From NCBI GenBank assembly GCA_023433505.1, contig JAEZCO010000075.1, positions 27,939 through 91,938 on the forward strand: a DNA stretch of 64,000 nt, given 5' to 3'. This document shows, piece by piece, positions 1 to 7,571 of the stretch. The notes below the pieces were generated by a model. The model was given only the letters and a program-made list of their open reading frames with translations. It had not been told where the DNA came from and made no database searches. Origin of the DNA: Bacillota bacterium (GTDB lineage Bacteria; Bacillota; Clostridia; Acetivibrionales; DTU013). Within the stretch, counting starts at the first letter, position 1; every line of letters begins with the position of its first letter. The position numbers were made by a program, and so were the translations under genes.

Positions 1-1958
1 AGGATATCCCCATCGAAGAAGTTGAGGCTGGAGATATCGTTATCGTCAGGCCGGGAGAAAAAGTGCCTGTGGACGGGAAAATCCTTGAAGGCAACTCTTC
101 CATTGATGAGGCGATGCTGACGGGAGAAAGCCTTCCGGTGGAAAAGAAGCCCGGCGACTTTGTTATCGGCGCTACCATCAACAAGTTCGGCACCTTTAAG
201 TTTGAAGCCACCAAAGTAGGAAAGGATACGGCGCTGTCACAGATCGTCAAAATGGTGGAGGATGCTCAGGGCTCCAAAGCGCCCATTCAGAAAATTGCCG
301 ATCAGGTCTCGGGCATCTTTGTCCCGGTGGTGGTCGGAATTGCGGTAGTGACATTTTTAATCTGGTTCTTGGCCGCCGGCGACTTTACAAAAGCCATTGT
401 AAGCGCTGTTGCCGTACTGGTTATCGCATGCCCCTGTGCATTGGGACTGGCTACGCCCACGGCAATTATGGTTGGGACGGGAAAAGGCGCCGAGAACGGT
501 ATTTTGATCAAGGGCGGAGAGCATCTTGAAACGGCGTATAAGATCAATACCGTTGTACTGGATAAAACGGGGACGATCACAAAAGGACAACCGGAAGTGA
601 CCGACATCATCACTTTGGGTTCTAAGGATAAAAAGACGGTTTTATGGCTTGCAGCCACCACGGAGAAGAGCTCCGAACATCCCCTGGGTGTCGCGATCTA
701 CGAGCATGGAAAGAAAGAATTGGGCAGCATACCCGACCCTGACAGTTTTGAAGCCATTCCCGGCAGGGGCGTCAAGGCCGTGGTTGCAAGTAAAACCATT
801 TATATGGGCACCCGGAAGCTGATGCTGGAGCAGCAGATTGATACCGGCAGCATCGAAGAGACGCTTACAAAGCTTGAGGACAATGGAAAAACAGCCATGC
901 TGATAGCGGTTGACAATACGCTGGAAGCGGTTATTGCCGTTGCGGATACACTAAAAGAGAATTCCAAGGAAGCGATTGAAGACCTTCAGAAGATGGGTAT
1001 TGAAGTTTATATGATCACCGGGGACAATAAGAGGACAGCCAATGCCATAGCAAAGCAGGTCGGGATAACCAACATACTGGCGGAAGTACTCCCTGAAAAT
1101 AAAGCTCAGGAAGTGGATAAGCTCAAGAGCAAGGGGAAAGTGGTTGCCATGGTCGGCGATGGAATCAATGACGCGCCTGCCCTTGCGACAGCCAATATCG
1201 GTATGGCCATCGGCACCGGAACGGATGTGGCAATTGAGGCGGCGGACATTACCCTGATGAGAGGCGATTTGAGGACAATCCCCGCGGCCATAAGGCTTTC
1301 AAGGCAGACAATGAGAAAAATAAAGCAGAATTTATTCTGGGCCTTCTTTTACAATGTCATCGGCATACCTTTTGCCTCCCTGGGATTATTAAATCCCATG
1401 ATAGCAGGGGGGGCCATGGCCTTCAGCTCAGTCTCGGTGGTTTCCAACTCGCTGAGCTTAAAACGCTACAACCCTGGCAATCATATTGCACCCAATGCCT
1501 ATGCCGCTTCTGCCTTAAACCCGGAATGGAAGCTGAAAACTCCGCCCGTGCAGGACGCAAGCCGGCGGATGGAAGAGAGAAGCAAGGAGCAGGATGAAAA
1601 GATTGAAGCGCTTGAGAAGCAAAATAAGGAATTGCTGGCCAAAGTAAAGGAATTGAGCAAAAAGGAAGAGGATGTAACGGAGATCAAATTGAAAATCGCC
1701 GAGGTGCTGGTCAAAACACAGCAGATGGCGGACAATATCCTGGAAGAGGCTAGAAAGCAAGCCTTGAAAGAAAAGTTACAGCTCAAGTCACAGGTTGAAG
1801 AGGAAAAGGAAAAATTGGTAAACATCCGGCAGGATGCATGGATACTGAGACAGGAAATACTCACAAAATTGGAAGCTTACAAGCAGCAGGTGGAAGAGAT
1901 TTTGAGCGAGGATTTTGATCTGGAGACAGCGGAAGTTGTGAAAGCTTCACATAAATAA
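1..1958 (+). CDS. copA: CPx (P1B) copper-type ATPase, 5' end outside window, with C-terminal coiled coil
   Basis: This is the C-terminal part of a heavy-metal exporting P-type ATPase; the open frame runs in from the left edge, so the metal-binding N-terminus is missing. Visible motifs are the TGES actuator loop, the CPC metal-site motif in ACPCALGLATPT, the DKTGT phosphorylation site, SSEHPLG of the nucleotide domain and GDGINDAPALATA. The family normally ends just after the SLKRYNP-type last membrane helix. Here about 145 more residues follow, rich in Glu, Lys and Gln, with a heptad-like pattern resembling DivIVA-type coiled coils. The reading frame is continuous, so this looks like a real extension and not a frameshift. 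A CopZ-like chaperone gene follows 23 bp later, which suggests copper as substrate (inference). Confidence 0.9.
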   Translation, partial: DIPIEEVEAGDIVIVRPGEKVPVDGKILEGNSSIDEAMLTGESLPVEKKPGDFVIGATINKFGTFKFEATKVGKDTALSQIVKMVEDAQGSKAPIQKIADQVSGIFVPVVVGIAVVTFLIWFLAAGDFTKAIVSAVAVLVIACPCALGLATPTAIMVGTGKGAENGILIKGGEHLETAYKINTVVLDKTGTITKGQPEVTDIITLGSKDKKTVLWLAATTEKSSEHPLGVAIYEHGKKELGSIPDPDSFEAIPGRGVKAVVASKTIYMGTRKLMLEQQIDTGSIEETLTKLEDNGKTAMLIAVDNTLEAVIAVADTLKENSKEAIEDLQKMGIEVYMITGDNKRTANAIAKQVGITNILAEVLPENKAQEVDKLKSKGKVVAMVGDGINDAPALATANIGMAIGTGTDVAIEAADITLMRGDLRTIPAAIRLSRQTMRKIKQNLFWAFFYNVIGIPFASLGLLNPMIAGGAMAFSSVSVVSNSLSLKRYNPGNHIAPNAYAASALNPEWKLKTPPVQDASRRMEERSKEQDEKIEALEKQNKELLAKVKELSKKEEDVTEIKLKIAEVLVKTQQMADNILEEARKQALKEKLQLKSQVEEEKEKLVNIRQDAWILRQEILTKLEAYKQQVEEILSEDFDLETAEVVKASHK

Positions 1959-1981
1959 AAGTGCGGTCGGGAGGAGTTTTT

Positions 1982-2194
1982 ATGAGTAAGGAAACAAAGG
2001 TTCTCAATGTAGAAGGGATGTCCTGCAGTCATTGTGAAAATGCTGTAAAGAAAGCAGTCGGGGCACTCAATGGCGTAGCAAGCGTAGGGGTTGACCTAAA
2101 AGGCAAAAAGGTTACCGTTGAATATGATTCGGAGAAAGTAACCGTAAATGCCATAAAGGATGCTATTGAAGATCAGGGCTACGACGTCAAATAA
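1982..2194 (+). CDS. copZ: CopZ-like copper chaperone (HMA domain)
   Basis: A 70-residue heavy-metal-associated domain protein. The metal site GMSCSHC (Cys at about 15 and 18) sits in the usual first loop, followed by the beta-alpha-beta-beta-alpha-beta pattern of the family. Such proteins carry Cu(I) to a CopA ATPase, and this gene lies directly downstream of one. The start is the ATG at 1982, behind GGAGGAG; the frame is open further upstream, but no ribosome site supports a start there. Co-transcription with the ATPase is likely from the short gap. Confidence 0.92.
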   Translation: MSKETKVLNVEGMSCSHCENAVKKAVGALNGVASVGVDLKGKKVTVEYDSEKVTVNAIKDAIEDQGYDVK

Positions 2195-2342
2195 GGCATC
2201 GGGCAATACATGCAACCAGGCAAGGGGTTGGCAGTGTGAAAAAATATTTTTAAAAGGTGAAATCTTCATAATTTCTTCACATAAATTTTGTAAGATTAAC
2301 ACGTCCAAAAAACAAAATTTATAAAAAGAGGGAAGTGTTCAC

Positions 2343-2825
2343 ATGAGCAGCGCAATGACACATTACATGGAACTGCTGGCAACAAACCAACCCTGGCATC
2401 TGCTTATTTTTATGGCAATTCCGGTTATCTGTGCCGAAACTCTGGCAATTACGGAGCTGATTATCCTTTTCACCAGGAACCTGACGGGAAAAGCAAGGAC
2501 TGTAAACAAGGTCACGGGTATTTTTGCAGGTCTTTATTTCCTCGGTATCTTTATTTACCTGTTCTTCAACGCGGTGGTTCCTTTGACAGCTACCGGAGGA
2601 TGGAGAGGACCGGCGGATGTTATTGCGGTTGGTTTCTATCTTTCGGGTATCGTGCCTTTCCTGGGGATGACGCTGCTTGAACTGGGCGTTGTCGGAAGAA
2701 AAAGAGACGAAGTAGGAAAGTTAAAGCTGCATGCTATATTTGTAGGTATTTTCCTTGTTGTAGCCCATGTCGCAATGATATTCGGTATGCTTAATCCTGA
2801 GTTATTCATGATGAAAGCCATGTAA
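2343..2825 (+). CDS. Small four-helix membrane protein, possibly DUF6803 family
   Basis: A 160-residue integral membrane protein. Four hydrophobic segments are visible at about residues 18-42, 56-78, 92-115 and 128-150, with a short charged loop (GRKRDEVGK) before the last one. It resembles small clostridial permease-like proteins that I recall as DUF6803, but I cannot verify the family. It sits after copZ, separated by about 150 bp that hold no clear promoter, and is followed by a strong terminator. A link to metal handling is only suggested by position. Confidence 0.6.
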   Translation: MSSAMTHYMELLATNQPWHLLIFMAIPVICAETLAITELIILFTRNLTGKARTVNKVTGIFAGLYFLGIFIYLFFNAVVPLTATGGWRGPADVIAVGFYLSGIVPFLGMTLLELGVVGRKRDEVGKLKLHAIFVGIFLVVAHVAMIFGMLNPELFMMKAM

Positions 2826-2852
2826 AAGAAATATAGCTTTATAGAACAATAG

Positions 2853-2890
2853 ACAGATAGGCGTAAATGCTTATCTGTTTTTTGTTTTTT
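2853..2890 (+). terminator. Intrinsic terminator after the copper locus
   Basis: ACAGATA and TATCTGT arms flank a short loop and are followed by a run of T residues. It closes the copA-copZ-membrane protein unit and isolates it from the sulfur cluster that begins just downstream. Confidence 0.85.
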
Positions 2891-2975
2891 AAACCATCAG
2901 GCTAAGGATAACAAGGGTGGGGTCGGTCATAAAGGTCACATGCCGCCTCTGAATAATTAAAAAGTGACATTTTTA

Positions 2976-3030
2976 TTGACAGGATTTTATATTCATTGTA
3001 TCATATAAATCATATAGGATTAGTAGGTTT
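2976..3030 (+). promoter_or_regulatory. Sigma-A promoter and operator-like site of the patB-like gene
   Basis: TTGACA at 2976-2981 and TATCAT at 2999-3004 are 17 bp apart. CATATAGGATTAGT begins about 7 bp after the -10 box and is a variant of the ATAGGAATACTT site found downstream of several other promoters in this cluster. Its position just past the -10 fits a repressor operator. CymR (Rrf2 family) is a candidate on the grounds of its role in sulfur control and its GGAAT-containing sites. Confidence 0.65.
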
Positions 3031-3070
3031 GGCCTTAATCCAAGTGATTTGATAGAAAATATAAATTTTT

Positions 3071-3196
3071 AAAAGCGCCTGAAAGGAAGAGGATTAAAAA
3101 TTTATAGGCCTTGCAGAAATAATTCCAATGCAGTAACATATGACTAAGGACCGGAAGAGAAGCGGCTGTAAATTGAATAGGACCGGGCGCTTTTTA
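3071..3196 (+). ncRNA. Structured leader of the patB-like gene, variant of the cluster leader, ending in a terminator
   Basis: A closing helix can form between AAAAGCGCC (3071-3079) and GGCGCTTTTT (3186-3195), making an intrinsic terminator around a loop of roughly 105 nt. Inside, GGCCTT can pair with AAGGACC, and the segment GACCGGAAGAGAAGCGGC (from 3149) resembles the GACCGGAAGACAGGAGGC segment before the nifX/nifH unit. It looks like an attenuating leader. I compared it mentally with S-box, T-box, cobalamin, FMN, TPP, THF and Moco consensus elements and found no match. Confidence 0.5.
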
Positions 3197-3227
3197 TCCG
3201 AAAATTTAAAATCTAGAGGTTGAATGA

Positions 3228-4400
3228 ATGAAGCATAATTTTGACGAGATTATTAATCGAAAAAGCACCCATTCCTTAAAATGGGATTGCTGCAAAGAGC
3301 GGTTCAACAGTGATGATATTCTCCCCATGTGGGTTGCAGATATGGATTTCAGGTCGCCTGCCCAGGTAATCGACGCGATTAAGCGAAGAGCAGAGCATGG
3401 TGTTTTTGGGTATACCGAGACCTCTGAAAAGCTTTCTGACGCTTTGCAAATTTGGATGAAGAAAAGAAACCGCTGGGATATTGATAAGCGGTGGATAGTT
3501 CACACCCCAGGGGTAGTTACCTCGGTGAATGCTTCAATCCTTGCCTTTACGGATGTCGACGATAAGGTTTTAATGCAGACGCCCATATATTACCCCTTCT
3601 TTTCCAGTATCAGCGAGAACGGAAGGCAATTGGTTGTCAATCCTTTAAAAAACAGCGGCGGAGCTTATGAAATCGATTTTGAGGACCTTGAAAAGAAGCT
3701 TGGCAGCGGAGTAAAAATGATGATCCTTTGCAGTCCTCATAACCCAATCGGCCGCGTGTGGAAAAGGGAGGAGCTGGAACAGGTTGCAAGGCTTTGCCTG
3801 AAGTATGATGTATTGCTGGTTTCCGACGAGATCCATTCGGATTTGGTGTTTGAAGACTACGCGCATATTCCTGCTGCGTCGGTGTCGGAAGAAATTTTAA
3901 ATGCCTCGATTACTTTGATTTCGCCGACGAAAACCTTTAATTTGGCGGGATTATCCGAATCTATGGCAATCATTCCAAATCCGGAGCACCGGCAGAGCTT
4001 CAAAAGGACACTGCACAGAACCGGGGCAGGAATGCTCAATATCTTTGGCCTGGAGGCTGCCGAAGCTGCATATGCCCACGGAGAAGACTGGTTGGAGGAG
4101 CTGCTGGCCTATTTGCAGGCGAATTTGGAAACGCTGGTTGAATATTTTGAAAGCCATATTCCCCGGATCAAGGTAATAAGACCGGAAGCAACCTATCTTG
4201 CATGGCTGGATTGTCATGAACTGCCGGTTGCGGCAGACAAGCTGAAAGAGTTTTTTACATTTAAAGCCAGGGTGGGCTTAAACGACGGCGTCACTTTCGG
4301 CAAGGAAGGAGCCGGTTTCCAGAGGATGAATTTCGCCTGCCCAAGAGGATTATTGCTTGAGGGACTGGAAAGAATAAAGAAAGCGGTTGCTTTGCTGTAA
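3228..4400 (+). CDS. PatB/MalY-type PLP-dependent C-S lyase
   Basis: A 390-residue fold-type I aminotransferase-like protein. The opening (DEIINRKSTHSLKWD followed by LPMWVADMDF) is characteristic of the MalY/PatB cystathionine beta-lyase group. SPTKTFNLAGL places the PLP lysine at residue 235, and SDEIHSD supplies the cofactor-binding Asp. These enzymes release a thiol, pyruvate and ammonia from cystathionine, cysteine or S-substituted cysteines. The gene is the first of the sulfur block and has its own promoter and structured leader, then cysK follows. Likely role: freeing sulfide or a thiol from cysteine conjugates, or transsulfuration. Which substrate is used cannot be read from the sequence. 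Confidence 0.88.
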   Translation: MKHNFDEIINRKSTHSLKWDCCKERFNSDDILPMWVADMDFRSPAQVIDAIKRRAEHGVFGYTETSEKLSDALQIWMKKRNRWDIDKRWIVHTPGVVTSVNASILAFTDVDDKVLMQTPIYYPFFSSISENGRQLVVNPLKNSGGAYEIDFEDLEKKLGSGVKMMILCSPHNPIGRVWKREELEQVARLCLKYDVLLVSDEIHSDLVFEDYAHIPAASVSEEILNASITLISPTKTFNLAGLSESMAIIPNPEHRQSFKRTLHRTGAGMLNIFGLEAAEAAYAHGEDWLEELLAYLQANLETLVEYFESHIPRIKVIRPEATYLAWLDCHELPVAADKLKEFFTFKARVGLNDGVTFGKEGAGFQRMNFACPRGLLLEGLERIKKAVALL

Positions 4401-4492
4401 GTTCAATTTGACAACAGGTCAGCCGGAGAGTGAAGTTTGTCCATAAAACCTACTAAACATATAGGATAAAATAAAAATATTTTCAAAATGTA

Positions 4493-4570
4493 TTGACTTT
4501 TCAGGCGGAAAAATATAAAATTTAATATAGTGGATAAAACATATAGAAATACTAGGAATACAATGTGGAG
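4493..4570 (+). promoter_or_regulatory. cysK promoter with paired operator-like sites
   Basis: TTGACT (4493-4498) and TAAAAT (4516-4521) have a 17-bp spacer. Downstream, ATATAGAAATACTAGGAATAC (4540-4561) contains two overlapping copies of the cluster's GGAATAC motif. A further ACATATAGGATA lies upstream of the -35 box near 4458. Unlike most units in the cluster there is no GACCAG/CTGG hairpin here, so the motif occurs independently of the RNA leader. That fits a DNA operator better than an RNA element. Confidence 0.65.
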
Positions 4571-4578
4571 GCGATAGC

Positions 4579-5514
4579 ATGTCAAAAATCGTAAAAAATT
4601 TAACGGATCTCATAGGAAATACTCCGCTTTTGGAGTTGTCAAACTATAGTAAACAACACGGGTTGGAAGCAAAGGTAATCGCAAAGCTTGAATTCTTCAA
4701 CCCTGCCAGCAGTGTTAAGGACAGGATCGGCTATGCCATGATTAAGGATGCCGAAGACAAAGGCCTGCTGAACAAGGACTCTGTTATTATTGAGCCGACA
4801 AGCGGCAATACCGGCATTGCCCTGGCATTTGTTGCAGCCGCAAAGGGGTACAAATTAGTAATCACATTGCCGGACAGCTTCAGTATTGAAAGAAGAAATC
4901 TTCTGAAGGCACTGGGCGCCGAATTAATTTTAACTCCCGGAGCGGAAGGAATGCCGGGCGCTATCCGGAAAGCGGAAGAGCTTGCCGCTCAAACGCCGAA
5001 TTCCTTTTTCCCTCAGCAGTTCAAGAATCCTGCAAATCCTGAAATACATCGGAAGACCACGGCCGAAGAGATCTGGAGAGATACGGACGGTCAGGTGGAT
5101 GTATTCATCGGAGGCGTTGGTACAGGCGGGACCATCACAGGCGTGGGCGAAGTTTTGAAACAGAAAAATCCCAACGTGAAAATTATAGCGGTTGAACCCT
5201 TCGATTCGCCGGTACTGTCCGGCGGGACAAAGGGACCCCATAAGATTCAAGGGATCGGAGCAGGTTTTGTTCCTGATGTTTTAAACTTAAAGGTGGTTGA
5301 CGAGATTTACAAGGTTAAGAATGAAGAAGCCTTTGAAACCGCCAGAAAGCTTGCAAGGACAGAGGGACTGTTAGTGGGTATTTCTTCAGGCGCTGCAGCC
5401 TTCGCGGCTACACAGATCGCAAAAAGACCTGAATTTAAAGGGAAAAATATTGTTGTATTACTGCCGGATACGGGAGAAAGATACCTGTCGACGCCTTTAT
5501 TCCAGGAGGCATAA
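4579..5514 (+). CDS. cysK: Cysteine synthase (O-acetylserine thiol-lyase)
   Basis: A 311-residue fold-type II PLP enzyme that makes cysteine from O-acetylserine and sulfide. PLP lysine 47 lies in NPASSVKDRIG. The phosphate-binding PTSGNTGIALA and GGVGTGGTITG loops and the C-terminal LLPDTGERYLST are all typical of CysK, as is the length. The start is an ATG behind TGGAGG. It is monocistronic: its own promoter lies upstream and a hairpin terminator follows. The SFSIERR substrate loop fits CysK and not cystathionine beta-synthase. Confidence 0.95.
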   Translation: MSKIVKNLTDLIGNTPLLELSNYSKQHGLEAKVIAKLEFFNPASSVKDRIGYAMIKDAEDKGLLNKDSVIIEPTSGNTGIALAFVAAAKGYKLVITLPDSFSIERRNLLKALGAELILTPGAEGMPGAIRKAEELAAQTPNSFFPQQFKNPANPEIHRKTTAEEIWRDTDGQVDVFIGGVGTGGTITGVGEVLKQKNPNVKIIAVEPFDSPVLSGGTKGPHKIQGIGAGFVPDVLNLKVVDEIYKVKNEEAFETARKLARTEGLLVGISSGAAAFAATQIAKRPEFKGKNIVVLLPDTGERYLSTPLFQEA

Positions 5515-5568
5515 TCACGGCATATGCCTGTCAGCTTAAAGTGTGATAAACTTAAGAATAATATGAAT

Positions 5569-5591
5569 AAAGGGGAGATGATCCCCTTTAT
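5569..5591 (+). terminator. Terminator after cysK
   Basis: AAAGGGG and CCCCTTT arms enclose a 7-nt loop and are followed by a short T-rich run. It separates cysK from the next transcription unit. Confidence 0.75.
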
Positions 5592-5604
5592 TTGCATACG
5601 AATC

Positions 5605-5632
5605 TTGACTAAATAGATATGTTAACTATAAT
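5605..5632 (+). promoter_or_regulatory. Promoter of the first YezD gene
   Basis: TTGACT (5605-5610) and a perfect TATAAT (5627-5632) are separated by 16 bp. No GGAATACTT copy is obvious in the 100 bp between this promoter and the coding start, so this unit may be controlled differently from its neighbours. Confidence 0.65.
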
Positions 5633-5735
5633 TACTGTGAGATTGAATTCAAATTAAAAAAGATTTTGAAAGAGGTTTGATTGTTTACTTGAATTTTTGA
5701 TGAATTGATCTATATTTGAAAGGAAGGGTCTGGAT

Positions 5736-5909
5736 ATGGTTATTCAAAAAACGCAAAACAAAGATACAACAGCGGCGAAAACTGCAATGAAAAATATTGT
5801 TTTACATGCGCTTTGTAATATTCAAAACGGATCCATTACAGTTGTTAAGCAGGATAACATCGTAATTCAGGTAAATGTGAACGAAACGATCAATCTCAAT
5901 AAAAAATAG
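5736..5909 (+). CDS. YezD-family (DUF2292) small protein 1
   Basis: A 57-residue protein with the family core NIQNGSITVVKQDNIVIQVN. This is the most divergent of the three YezD-like genes in the window. It keeps the G-S-[IV]-T turn and the following beta strand but not the usual IEKxEK ending. The start ATG at 5736 follows AAGGAAGGG. The biochemical role of DUF2292 proteins is unknown; they often lie beside sulfur-assimilation genes, as here. Confidence 0.75.
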   Translation: MVIQKTQNKDTTAAKTAMKNIVLHALCNIQNGSITVVKQDNIVIQVNVNETINLNKK

Positions 5910-5941
5910 GCGAATAAAAATCTTGCGGGGGTGGTATGAAA

Positions 5942-6109
5942 ATGGCTGTATTTGATGCGTCTGATAAAAATAAGACACAAATATCCGAGGAAGACTTCAA
6001 AAAACTGCTTCAATATATCGAGAGCATTCAGTTTGGATCGGTAACACTCTATATCCAGGATGGAAAAATCGTACAAATTGAAAAAAGTGAAAAAATAAAA
6101 CTTAAATAA
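5942..6109 (+). CDS. YezD-family (DUF2292) small protein 2
   Basis: A 55-residue protein with the full family pattern: an amphipathic helix (SEEDFKKLLQYIESI), then FGSVTLYIQDGKIVQIEKSEK. Two in-frame ATGs (5936 and 5942) are possible; the second gives a normal distance to the GGGGGTGG ribosome site. The C-terminal half is nearly identical in pattern to the third copy at 24.1 kb. It lies 32 bp after copy 1 and directly before the leader of the glutamine-synthetase-like gene. Its function is unknown; a binding or regulatory role in sulfur metabolism is a guess from context. Confidence 0.82.
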   Translation: MAVFDASDKNKTQISEEDFKKLLQYIESIQFGSVTLYIQDGKIVQIEKSEKIKLK

Positions 6110-6117
6110 GATAAACG

Positions 6118-6130
6118 AATAGGAATACTT
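6118..6130 (+). promoter_or_regulatory. Operator-like ATAGGAATACTT site before the GS-like gene
   Basis: AATAGGAATACTT lies 8 bp after the stop codon of the second YezD gene and 12 bp before the leader hairpin. A possible promoter overlaps the end of the YezD gene (TTGAAA at 6078, TTAAAT at 6102, 18-bp spacer), but it is weaker than others in the cluster. The site matches those at 11132 and 21867. Confidence 0.55.
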
Positions 6131-6142
6131 GATAAACTCGCT

Positions 6143-6191
6143 GACCAGAAAAACTGGAGGCCGTGTTTTTTTTATGGAATGCGGTCTTTTT
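6143..6191 (+). ncRNA. GACCAG/CTGG leader with terminator (copy 1, before the GS-like/D1K1 operon)
   Basis: CCAG (6145-6148) and CTGG (6154-6157) form a 4-bp hairpin with an A-rich loop. One base later GGCCG (6159-6163) can pair with CGGTC (6182-6186), and a T run follows. The arrangement of a small hairpin stacked on the foot of an intrinsic terminator is the same as in copies 2 to 6. It probably acts as an attenuator for the long downstream operon. The terminator stem here is the shortest of the set. Confidence 0.7.
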
Positions 6192-6264
6192 ACGTGATTT
6201 CTGCGGATTTCGGGGTAAGAAGGCGGGAAACGGAAAATTAGTAAATTGGTTGAAGGGGATAGAG

Positions 6265-7551
6265 ATGAGCGCTGCAGATATACGGAGATTTATCGATGAA
6301 AATGGGATCCACACGGTTGAAGTCGGATTTGCAGATATAAACGGTGTTTTAAGGGGAAAGAGGCTTCCGGCCAGGCATTTTCTTAAAATTGCCCAAAGCG
6401 GGACAGGGCTTGCCAAGGCGCCCTTTGCCTGGGATATTCAATGCGGGGTGTATGATGACATTGAGCTGGCAAACTTCAGCAACGGCTTCCCGGATATGGT
6501 TGCCAGGCCAATCCTTTCGACGCTGAAAAGGGTTAATTGGCGGGAGGGAAGCGCCTTTGTATTTGCCGAGCTGTTGGATGAACATGCGCAGGTAGTTGAG
6601 GTTAATCCACGCGAGGTTCTCAAGAAAATCGTAAAGAGGTATAACGACCTGGGCTATAGACCCCTGGTCGGTTCAGAGCTTGAATTTTATCTTTTGGACT
6701 CCGGCAAAAAGCCTGTGTTTGACGGAATACAATGCTATTCGCTCTATAGAGGGGCCGAACTGGAGTATGTAATACAGGAGATGCGAAATGGTCTTGAGGG
6801 CCTGGGAATCGAGCTTGAAGCTTTTCATATCGAATACGGCCCGGGGCAGATCGAAGTAATCCCGGAGTATGGGGATGCATTGGAGATGGCGGATAAAACC
6901 GTCCTGATAAAAAACTCCATCAAGGAAATTGCCCGCAAGCATGGAATGTATGCATCATTTATGGCAAAGCCCTGGGCACAGGAATCAGGAAACGGATTTC
7001 ATGTTCACCAGAGCCTATGGGATCGTGAGTTAAGGAATAATTATTTCAATACGGATAAAGCGCTGGCTGAAAGCTATCTGGCAGGACTGTTAAAGCACGC
7101 AAGGGACTTTATGGTGCTGGGTTCTCCTACCATCAATGATTATAAGCGTTTCCAGTTGAATTCCTTTGCCCCCACCAGCGTAACCTGGGCTCATGATAAC
7201 AGAACAGTCGCAACGCGTTCGTTATTAGGACTCGGGAACGGCAGCCGGTTTGAGCAAAGAACCGGGTCTGCCGCTGCAAACCCGTACCTGATTATCGCCG
7301 CAAGCCTTGCCTCTGGGTTATATGGTATTGAAAACAAGCTTGCTTTGCCTGAAAAGCATGAACAGGAAAGCTCTCAATTTCCAAAAACATTGGATGCGGC
7401 CTTAAATTATTTTGAAGCCAGCGAGGCGGCAAAAGATTACTTGGGAGAAAAGTTTGTAAAGCTCTATGCCACGCTCGGAAGACATGAAGTAGAACTCTAC
7501 AACGCTGCGGTAACGGACTGGGAGTGGAACAGATATTTTGAGATGGTTTAG
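6265..7551 (+). CDS. Glutamine-synthetase-fold ligase (gamma-glutamyl-amide type)
   Basis: A 428-residue GS-family protein. It has an N-terminal beta-grasp region (about 1-95) and the catalytic domain with GSELEFYLL, the FHIEYGPGQIEV metal-binding strand, the NGFHVHQSL ATP-binding loop and FEQRTGSAAANPYL near the glutamate site. It is shorter than housekeeping GlnA and resembles GS relatives that join glutamate to an amine. The frame is open up to 6163, but that stretch is the leader, so the ATG at 6265 behind AAGGGG is the start. It sits 20 bp before the D1 gene and shares the sulfur-cluster leader. An amine-containing sulfur compound, or simply ammonia, could be the substrate; neither can be told from sequence. 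Confidence 0.82.
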   Translation: MSAADIRRFIDENGIHTVEVGFADINGVLRGKRLPARHFLKIAQSGTGLAKAPFAWDIQCGVYDDIELANFSNGFPDMVARPILSTLKRVNWREGSAFVFAELLDEHAQVVEVNPREVLKKIVKRYNDLGYRPLVGSELEFYLLDSGKKPVFDGIQCYSLYRGAELEYVIQEMRNGLEGLGIELEAFHIEYGPGQIEVIPEYGDALEMADKTVLIKNSIKEIARKHGMYASFMAKPWAQESGNGFHVHQSLWDRELRNNYFNTDKALAESYLAGLLKHARDFMVLGSPTINDYKRFQLNSFAPTSVTWAHDNRTVATRSLLGLGNGSRFEQRTGSAAANPYLIIAASLASGLYGIENKLALPEKHEQESSQFPKTLDAALNYFEASEAAKDYLGEKFVKLYATLGRHEVELYNAAVTDWEWNRYFEMV

Positions 7552-7571
7552 GAGTATAGGAGGAATGTATT

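Noticed and set aside
6163..6264. A longer N-terminus for the GS-like protein (frame open from 6163)
   Set aside because: This stretch is the leader terminator and has no ribosome site; ATG 6265 has one and matches the family start.
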